64,000 bases of DNA, from assembly GCA_035772405.1 (NCBI GenBank), contig JAYKKM010000428.1, forward strand, positions 5,930,501 to 5,994,500. The letters run 5' to 3'. A program made the translations under genes and the position numbers. This DNA is from Chrysogorgia sp. JL179-B06 (taxonomy: Eukaryota; Cnidaria; Anthozoa; Scleralcyonacea; Chrysogorgiidae). Position 1 is the stretch's first letter. Each line of letters begins with the position of its first letter. Below the pieces are notes generated by a model. It saw only the letters and a program-made list of their open reading frames with translations, was not told the origin of the DNA and made no database searches. Positions 56,130-64,000 of this stretch are shown here, piece by piece.

Positions 56130-56213
56130 AGCGCCAAATATATTTCGTGAGCGGACATTAAATTCAAGATATATCTTGAATTTAATGTCCGCTCACGAAA
56201 TATATTTGGCGCT
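56130..56213. repeat. 84-bp perfect palindrome
   Basis: Two 42-bp arms with no spacer, centre between 56171 and 56172 in AAGATATATCTT. The outer ends are AGCGCCAAAT and ATTTGGCGCT. Symmetry stops immediately outside. Confidence 0.97.
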
Positions 56214-56745
56214 GAAATATCTTGGTTAAAACCAAGATATTTTATGTGCGGATATGCAGGCAAGTTCTTTCGTCTGGTGACATAATTTGATGTCACATTG
56301 ACGTCATCGACAAACACAAAAACTCTATAATTTTCGTCATTTTTACATTATGCTCTATTTTTAGTGTCAAAAAGTGCACATGGATTTGTTGATAAATTTA
56401 ATAAAAACGAAGTTATGAAAATATTTTATTGTGTTTATTTATCTTAAAAATTCTAAATCCTGGTAATTAAAAATTCTTAAAATCCATGCGTACTTTTCTG
56501 AAGATAACCATTCAGAATCTAATCACATGTGAAAAATTAATGTTTCTTGCCAAGCCTATCTAAAGTTATTGAGAAAGCTGGACATTCACAGATATATGAA
56601 TACATCTAAGAATACAACCTGCTTGCGCCTGAACAGTTTGGTTTCCGACCAAATCGCTCTAATAACCTTAAACGAAGACAGCTCACTTGGAATGACCATA
56701 CTCACAACTTAACATCAAAGATAAAGCAGCGCCTTGCCATCTTGA

Positions 56746-56942
56746 ACGCGAAATCTGAAATTTCAAGATGGCGATCAATAACATATATATCGGGTATGTT
56801 TCTTTCTACGATTGTACATTTCAACATGACGTGCCTTAAACTGATAATTTGGCGAAGAATAAACATAATGAAAAGGGGAAAAGCATTATACTAGCGACGA
56901 TGATCGATGCACTCGCAAGTAAACAAGCATTTAATTCACCTT
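56746..56942. repeat. Direct repeat copy 1 (~190 bp)
   Basis: Matches 58608-58803 with about a dozen differences or indels, from GCGAAATCTGAAATTTCAAG to AGCATTTAATTCACCT. Confidence 0.88.
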
Positions 56943-57780
56943 GCCGTTTTTACTACTAATAATAATTACAGTTCTTGGCATCATGCCACGCATTTCGCAA
57001 AGCCTCAATGCGCGTTTACAAGGTGAAATTACAATAAGTTAAATTACAACAAACTAAAAATTATTCCGTACTACATGAACTGAAAAAATAAGTCTTTAAA
57101 CAGGATTTGAATTTGATAAGTGACTTTGAATTTCTAATATTATATAAACGTTTCCTGGAGTAGCATTGGTCTTACGAAGGAGCAAAGAGTAGCCAAGAAA
57201 TTGCAGCTAGGATTAGAAACCGTCCAATTGCCGTCGCGCATTTGTTGAACATGTTGTTTAACTTCGAAATCATGTTTTGGAGATTTATTCTGTTTCATTA
57301 ATTTCTGCACGGGCACAAGTCAAGTTTAGTCACGCTCTGACGAAGTCCTGAGTTTACGGGACGAAAGCTCAGCAAATTTTATCTTTAAAATAAACATGGT
57401 GTATAACCGCAAACTTTTGATTTTATTACAAGTTTGATGACCTGAATACGTGCGCTATCGTCAGCGCGTTTTGTTTGCTCGCGTGTTGATCGGACTATCC
57501 ATGATCGGACCAACCGTCTAGTTGCGCGAGCTCGGAATTCAACGGCGAAAATCTCAGCTGACGGCCAGTATTTCACATAAAAATTCTTACAATAGCGAAA
57601 ATGATTCCCAATGCTTCCCAAATTCCAGTGGAGGGAGACTTTACCAACAACCTAGTGCAATGTTATGCCCAAAATCCAGAGGGGAGAGGTCAAAATCCTG
57701 ATAGAAAACGGAGAACGCTCACTGTCACGCACGTCACATGACGCCCACTATACACACGTAAAAACGCACAACTTGTTACA
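56943..57780. other. Repeat debris with a CTGACGAAG...GGACGAAA motif
   Basis: 57325-57425 resembles 41500-41580 (CTGACGAAG, then CGAAAGCTCA, then GGTGTA.ACC.CAAAC). It looks like the 3' end of a Penelope-like or related retroelement. No coding region recognised. Confidence 0.5.
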
Positions 57781-58607
57781 AACTCGCAACAATGTTAATT
57801 GTTACAATACTGTTCATCTATCTGATGCCCGCCTCACTTTATTCAACGCACAGCTTATTCTCCCTCTTTTCGATTATGCAGATGTTATATGGGGTGATAA
57901 GAACAATTTAAATCTAATGAATTCTCTAAAGTCAGCCAACCTAATCCTAAATTGGAAACGTCTAGATGGTAGACGTCACGACCATCGCTGTATTTTTATT
58001 TTCAAATGTTTGAACAACTTTTTCGACTCAAACTTTGAACTACTGGCTACTGCCAAATAGCCATTTCCACAACACCAGAAACAAAGCCAAATTCCATCTT
58101 CCAAGAGTGAAGACAAACTGGGGAAAACATAAAATAACTTACCATTAAGCTTTGAACGATTATAACAATTTTACTACTGACTATTACTAACAATTTTATT
58201 ACTTACTAAGTCACTTTTATTGTTCAAACTTAAATTAGGCAAATTATCCTCTTATCTATACTAATATGTAATCATATCTATATCATCATATATTTTATAC
58301 TTATTTATTTTATGTTACACAGGGCCTCATCGAAAAGCACTCCGGTGACATGGGCTCCCTGTCAAAATAATAATATTTGTTTCACGTCAATGTACACTTC
58401 TAACAATGCATTACAAATTTATTTACTGTACCTCGTCAGTCAAAGTATTAGGGTCGCCACCTACCTATACTATCTAGTTTTGTGATTGGTTGATTAAATC
58501 AACCACAAAGAAACCAATGTCCTAACCCTAACCACTTTTGTTCCATATACGTATTTACTGTAGTACTGTATTAGGAATACTATCCCAAGACCCAAGGATC
58601 GAAAATC

Positions 58608-58803
58608 GCGCGAAATCTGAAATTTCAAGATGGCGATCAATAACATTAGCAGGTATATTTCTTTCTACGATTGTACATTTCAATATGACATTGTGCCTTA
58701 AACTGATAATTTGGCGAAGAATAAACATAATGAAAAGGGGAAAAGCATTATACTAGCGACGATAATCGATGCGGTCGCAAGTAAACAAGCATTTAATTCA
58801 CCT
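58608..58803. repeat. Direct repeat copy 2 (~190 bp)
   Basis: Second copy of 56746-56942 in the same orientation, about 1.86 kb downstream. The LINE C-terminal piece lies between them. Confidence 0.88.
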
Positions 58804-59625
58804 TTAATTTATAATGTCGTCGACAAAGAGCTATTTATATTGAACAATATAACGTCGGCGCAATTCATGTCCCAGCTGCAAATTGTCGTCTATAAATGTT
58901 AAAAGCACGCATGTGTTGTTCATTTTAGTCTTCTAGATCGTATTTTTCATTCCGGAATGAAATCTCGCACCGCCTTTACATGACACCGGAATGAAATTTC
59001 AATGAAACTCAATCCGGAATGAAACTCAATCCGGAATGAGAACCGGAATGAACTCAATCCGAATTGAGCTGCAATCTAACAGTGTGCTGAGATTCTCTGA
59101 ACATGCGCACTGACTGTTTGTGCCTGCTAATTTGCAAACTTACTATGTGTGCATGCATGATGCTTTGAGTGTATTTGGAATCGTATTAATTGGATTTCGC
59201 AATAGAATTGGATTTAATAATTTTGGATATATTATCGTCGATCAAACGATACATTACAGTAGCTCTCTCCGCAGAGAGAGGCGGGTTATATGGTTACGAG
59301 GAAAACCGCTGAAAATCGGAACGCGGGCGAGCGGAGAGAGGTCTGCCCAACCTCGTCCCCAGGGCCTTCGCGGTGCGAGGCAAGATGGCGGCGAGGCGAG
59401 CGAAGGCCCTGGCAAAGGCTGGACCAAAACTGCCGTTGATTGGTTGTAGGATTTAATTGAATTAAATGCTCACAACTGTCCCCATTGGTCAATAATTAAA
59501 TTGTGCGGGAAAGCAAACTAAACATGGCATCTAATGATTCTAATAGACTACTGCAGGAGATAATGAAATGAACATGTTAGTGATCAGTTTGATCGAAACT
59601 CCAAAGAAACGGTATCCGAAGAAAC
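58804..59625. other. Repeat-rich non-coding stretch
   Basis: 58945-59065 has five or more CCGGAATGA motifs. 59285-59440 is a GC-rich repeat (CCAGGGCCTTCGCGGTGCGA) that returns inverted at 62445-62520. No gene seen. Confidence 0.6.
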
Positions 59626-60949
59626 CACTGATCTATATAAGAGGACTGGATAGAGCATCATTTGTTTGAGCGCCACCGAAATTGAAGCCGGATGTTTTGA
59701 GCTGCGGCCAGCTCGGACCACTGCGGTTCAGTATCGCTATATTTTACTGTTGTGGAATCGTAGTTTTTGCATATAACCACGAAATAGCTGAACAAAGCAA
59801 ACCCATTTTGACAGGGTACATCATGAAACTACAGAAAACTTAAAAATGTGGATAAAAATTGAATCGTAAGTAAATAAGTTCATATTTTGACGAACTTTCG
59901 AAGCCGGCCGCAGCACTATCTATACACTACAAACGGCGAGATTGATAAGAATAAAAATCTGTGATAATACCACGATTATTGAATATTTACAGTCGAGTTG
60001 ATTTATTTAAAGGGCAGGATGACGTGAAATGTGGATAGGCTGCACTTATATTTTTGGTTTATAGTGGACTCATGTCATGTATAAATTATGTCATTTTGAT
60101 AAAAAAGTGTATCTATATGTAATATTTTGGTACAATATTTGCTATTGAAATTTAACCACTATGAAGGAAGGAATTTGAAGGTGAAACAGTAGACAACTAA
60201 TAGTGGCTTTCTATAGAATAATTGTACTGTATCATAAACTTTGTCCATGATTTGATTAAAGAAACATTTTTAATATTACTCATGTGTATTTTGTCATGTG
60301 TATTTTGATTCTATATAATAAACCTTCTAAACCATTGCTGGTTAATATTAAAACTTTAATATATTTCTTAGCCATAGTGATCAACCAGGCCAAATCCATA
60401 TTTTCCCCCCTCATATCTTAAACAGGTTTAGGCACAAAACAATTAATTTCATAATAAAAAATAGCATATATTTTTCTCCAGTAATTTAACTTGCTTTTCT
60501 TGTTTCTTAACTAATATTGATTTACATAATGCGAATGTTTGGATTTTGTTTCATATTTTAATCCTTGAAATTGCAAGCTGCATGGTAATGGCTATTAAAT
60601 AAGTTAAGGTGGTTTCCTATACTAAAGGAAACCACCAATGCACAGTGTACATGAAAATAATTACATGAATCAATTCATTCTACTATACTGTACAGCAGCT
60701 ACATCTATAAGCTATTTGCATAACATTCATCCTGCTCAAACTGTAATAATGCAAATAGAATACATTTTACCAGCAGCACTATATTCATTTATAATATTGG
60801 GCCATCAACCTGTCAACATTGTTAGAGCTTGATGATAACCATGTGCTTGACTGAAAACCATGTTTATGGCTTGATCAAGATCATCACCAAGTACTATAGT
60901 ATGTATGGTCAGAATGTGCCATCGGCATCTTGGGAAGGAAACCATATAG

Positions 60950-61095
60950 GATCTGGGCGCTTTCTCGATGTATGAACAACCGAAATACAAACCAATCCCT
61001 AACCCAAATCCTAACCCTAAAACTGACTTGGGTTGATGCTATAATAATTTTATATTTTGGTTGCTCATATATCGAGAAAGGGTCAGGATCTGTCT
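60950..61095. repeat. Hairpin with imperfect arms
   Basis: AGGATCTGGGCGCTTTCTCGA (from 60949) pairs with TCGAGAAAGGGTCAGGATCT (to 61099). The loop contains TAACCC-type repeats. Confidence 0.6.
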
Positions 61096-61394
61096 GAATC
61101 AGAGAGAAGCACAGTAACCCTATCCTCTTCAACCATCAGAGAAGATGAAGATTGATAAATATTTAAACTGCATGGCTCCTCTAGGGACTTAACAATCAAA
61201 CAAAGCTTTCTTGATTTTTAATTTAAAAATAACCACTATCAAAATATATACATGTATACCTACAGGTACTTATAGCCCTAAATACTGTAGCTACTATATT
61301 TGTCTTTATATTCCTGGTTGAACACTATTCACTCACAGAAAATTAGGTTAATGATTTAAATAAATCATCCTGGTATTCAAAGGGTACCAGAATG

Positions 61395-61691
61395 GGCATG
61401 TTGTAACATGGACTGATAAAACATGGACTGATAAAACATGGACTGATAAAACATGGACTGGTTAAACATGGACTGATAAAACATGGACTGGTAAAACATG
61501 TAACGTGTAGCTGTGAATGTATGATGTCTACATTAACAAATAATCGCTAACCCCAAAACAACAAAGATCCTAACCCTCCATGTTTTACCAGTCCATGTTT
61601 TATCAGTCCATGTTTTATCAGTCCATGTTTTATCAGTCCATGTTTTACCAGTCCATGTTTTATCAGTCCAGTCCATGTTTTACAACATGCC
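61395..61691. mobile_element. Foldback element with 9-bp target duplication and tandem-repeat arms
   Basis: 297 bp, from GGCATGTTGTAACATGG to TTACAACATGCC, flanked by exact ACCAGAATG (61386-61394, 61692-61700). Each arm is made of about five or six 16-bp units AACATGGACTGATAAA (inverted on the right). Nine-bp duplications are typical of Mutator-like elements, and tandem-repeat arms recall Foldback elements. Confidence 0.9.
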
Positions 61692-62444
61692 ACCAGAATG
61701 TGTTTATTATTTTCTGAGTTATGTTTTCTATTTGGGCATACATATTGCATACATAACATTTGTTTACAGCTAAATAAACGCCATTAACATTCAAATATAT
61801 TTCACAAAAATCGAAATATCTATTTAAAAGACTACCACAAATGTTGAAATTAGTGTTGCCTCTTTTCCGGCAGTTTACAACCTCAAAAATCTTTTATAGT
61901 TTTCAGGTTGTGTGTTAGAACGACTTTTGCCTATCAAAATGTTGTCATCTTGTTGGTTTGCTACCATCGAAATTTGAACTCGCAAATTCCGTTTTTTTCC
62001 CTACGTTTTTGGGCTAAACAACTAAAAATTGCTCTCCGAAGGCTTCCCGTGTCCTTTTCTTCTCATGATACAAAAATCGGTCTGATCCGAAAAGAGAAAA
62101 AAGCAAATATACTAAAACTATAATTACGCAACAGTAAAATATTCTACTCTAGATGTTCTAATCCAGTCCTCGAATATATTCTAATATAGATCAGTGGAAC
62201 GCCGGAACACTTATTGGATATTTATCGTCTTTGTGGAAGTGAAAATAAGAGGATGAATCATGTATTCCATAAGCCAGGTCTTTGGTAGGTCTTTGGTAAA
62301 GTTAGTTAATACTACACGCTCGATGTTCATATTCGGAAAAAGTGAAAAACATCTCACTAGTACTGAGTCTCTCATGATTACACAGTAGACAAACTAGCGG
62401 GAAAATTTTCCACATATAGTGGAATATTTTGTCACGTGGTTCAG

Positions 62445-62555
62445 CCTTTGCCAGGGCCTTCGCTCGCCTCGCCGCCATCTTGCCTCGCACCGCGAAGGCC
62501 CTGGGGACGAGGTTGAGGTCTGCCCACTGGGTCTGCCAGATTTCAGGCCAAATAT
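62445..62555. repeat. GC-rich dispersed repeat, inverted copy of 59350-59440
   Basis: GCCAGGGCCTTCGCTCGCCT and neighbours match 59366-59430 in inverse orientation. It is probably a MITE or SINE family present at high copy; both copies stand out by GC content. Confidence 0.7.
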
Positions 62556-63640
62556 GGCGCCAAACCGGGGGTGCAACCTTCTTGATATATTCGAGACTCG
62601 AGAGAACAATTACATATTACTGCGTACGTTAATCTGAATAATTCATCCCTGCTGTGATATATTCGAGAGAGCAACACGATGTACGTTAATCTAAATAATT
62701 CATGTTGATATATTCGAGAAAGAAACATTACATACGTTTATAATTTGAATAATTCATGACAGAGTTTCTTCTAGCTTGACGAGCGGAAAAACTTGTTGTC
62801 CCATTTGTTCTAGACAAGCTCACCATCGATCGAGATATCTTGGAACGATGTGCTCAAAATATCGACTTTAGAATCTACAGAACAGTTCATATCAACAGCA
62901 ACTGCCTTCTGGCTCTAGTGTAAATTATCATCCGGCTCTTCCATCGCATCAAAACAACATTAAAATACATAAATTAAGACGTCAGCCAAACGCTCTTGTT
63001 CGCATGTCTCCTTACATGAAAAATTCGAACGAGAAACAGAAGGATTGCCGAGATATAAAACGGATTACAAGAAATCGCCGATTTTGTTAAGATATCGCCT
63101 GAAATCTGGCAGAGGCTTCCTCTATATCCTCTCGTTTCTGCGCTCGCCCGATTACCCTCTACCGCATTCCTTATCCGAACCACATATAAACCCCCCTCTA
63201 CTGCATATATTGGAAGCCTCTGCGGAGGAGAGAGTTGCAGTAGTCACATAAATGTGTTTGCTTCAGCGTGTACGTACCCAACTGACAGCATATATATGGA
63301 AAATGAAGTTGAAACTTATGCACTTAATAAAAACCGCTTTCTGAAATATTTTCAGAGTTGCGGAATACTTTTACACTTTGTTGTGTTTTGGTATAGAGTT
63401 ATAACTTATAAAATACATAACAACATACGGTAGCTACATAAACTATGTTATGATTTATATGTAAATTCGGACAAACATCGACAATATACGTCATCTGTGC
63501 GCCTATATACCATAAGTAGCAACACGGCTTCATCATCTGTCCATACAAAGATCTCTTTGTTCACACTCTTCTCGTCAGCCGTTTGCCTCTCCTCTTGCTA
63601 GATTTCGACATGACGTTTGTTAATAGTTACCTGGCCAGAG
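62556..63640. other. Non-coding stretch
   Basis: GATATATTCGAGA occurs three times between 62583 and 62723, with TAATCTGAATAATTCAT-like neighbours, so a ~60-bp degenerate repeat. AGAGGCTTCC/GGAAGCCTCT forms a short inverted pair (63110, 63211). No gene recognised. Confidence 0.5.
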
Positions 63641-63659
63641 CGTATTTTATTGTTGTCAG

Positions 63660-63795
63660 GGTTTTCGTGTGGACGGACCAAATCGATCGAAAACGTTACG
63701 AAAACGCTCGTGTGGACGCAAAACTTCCGCTGCATTTTCATAAAAATGAAAACAGATCGACCTGAAAACGCATACGTGTGGACGGGGCTTTAAAA
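63660..63795. repeat. MITE end with GTGTGGACG motifs
   Basis: CGTGTGGACG occurs at 63667, 63708 and 63774, with CATTTTCATAAAAATGAAAA as a palindromic centre. It ends CGTGTGGACGGGGCTTT, similar to hAT MITE ends, but no target duplication was found. Confidence 0.5.
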
Positions 63796-63852
63796 ACATT
63801 GTTTATATATACTCCACTGTTAAAGTTAGTATTTTTAAAACTCCTCCCCCCG

Positions 63853-63893
<41 letters not shown>
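63853..63893. repeat. 41-base C homopolymer
   Basis: Uninterrupted C run (G on the minus strand) after CCCCCCG. Length may be unreliable because of sequencing or assembly. The minus strand could form G-quadruplexes. Confidence 0.85.
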
Positions 63894-64000
63894 TTCGAGA
63901 GCCGCTACGCAGGCTAAGGCCAATTACAAAAAATATTCTGTTTTTCATCGCCGCCCGCCCCTGGAAAATTGGCCGCCCGGAAATTAATTATTTTTAATAT

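Larger units (their letters stand above)
56610..58372 (+). pseudogene. LINE fragments (RT and C-terminal region) with 3' end
   Basis: At ~56622: LAPEQFGFRPNRSNN, an RT motif. At ~57790-58060: FNAQLILPLFDYADVIWGD and then HRCIFIFKCLNNFFDSNF, the C-terminal region of jockey/CR1-like LINEs. It is followed by FHLPRVKTNWGKH in another frame and a 3' UTR ending GGGCTCCCTGTCAAAATAAT. The two pieces are separated by unrelated sequence including one direct-repeat copy. Confidence 0.72.
59626..62196. mobile_element. Possible fourth P-like element or pair of ends
   Basis: CACTGATCTATATAAGAGGA at 59626 is echoed inverted at ~62158-62196, with 12 extra bases inside the TATA part. The ends follow the pattern of elements A and B. 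The outside 8 bp (GAAGAAAC, GAACGCCG) do not match, so they could be two different insertions. No transposase seen between them. Confidence 0.4.

Noticed and set aside
57665..58060. A host gene of 131 codons
   Set aside because: The second half is the C-terminal region of a LINE (LPLFDYADVIWGD); the first half is unrelated flank.
59290..59449. GC-rich open frame (RGARQDGGEASEGPGKG)
   Set aside because: It lies in a dispersed repeat whose inverted copy at 62445 is open too; such frames are often mispredicted as proteins.
63738..63987. Poly-Gly and poly-Pro open frames
   Set aside because: Translations of the C homopolymer.
1..64000. Bacterial or viral contamination
   Set aside because: Two spliced conserved animal genes, GT/AG introns and eukaryotic mobile elements run through the window.

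Overview
The window is animal nuclear DNA: AT-rich, intron-containing, and packed with transposable elements. Two conserved host genes sit in the middle. The repeat repertoire (BEL/Pao, Penelope-like, two-gene Harbinger elements, P-like elements, a tRNA-headed SINE with a CTAAA-type tail) resembles that of cnidarian genomes. The species assignment is inference; no marker here fixes it.

Host genes. I assembled by hand a complete nine-exon RCL1 gene (18S rRNA processing factor, 374 codons) on the minus strand, 51761 down to 27302. Every junction is GT/AG and every phase fits. Its start codon lies 69 bp from that of POLR2F (RNA polymerase subunit RPABC2/RPB6, three exons, 51831-55528, plus strand), so the two form a head-to-head pair with a shared promoter. 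One gene serves ribosome assembly and the other all three nuclear RNA polymerases.

Left part (1-15.5 kb). This is a stack of nested mobile elements. A Penelope-like element (PLE) is split by BEL-2 (minus strand). BEL-2 is split inside its integrase by BEL-1 (plus strand). BEL-1 is split inside gag by a 3.85-kb DNA transposon with 101-bp inverted ends, a TA target duplication and two convergent genes: a DD37E IS630/Tc1-type transposase, and an unfamiliar protein with a PB1-like region, a C2HC knuckle and a coiled coil. That transposon itself holds an 83-bp mini-element.

15.8-26.8 kb. A second nest follows. Three elements have P-like architecture: ends starting CA(C/T/G)TGA followed closely by TATATATA, and 8-bp target duplications. 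They lie inside one another, together with an apparently intact spliced two-gene Harbinger element (Harb1). Next come a second Harbinger element with a dead transposase but an intact Myb-like partner (Harb2), and a decayed BEL copy.

27-56 kb. RCL1 and POLR2F introns carry many small elements, several with exact target duplications: hAT (8 bp), TTAA-type, pogo-type (TA). They also carry a 58-bp satellite, a 74-bp satellite inside the pogo-type element, and a 3.6-kb element with repeat arrays near both ends. 56-64 kb: LINE debris between two ~190-bp direct repeats, an 84-bp perfect palindrome, a MULE-like foldback with a 9-bp duplication, and a 41-C homopolymer. I recognised no further host gene there.
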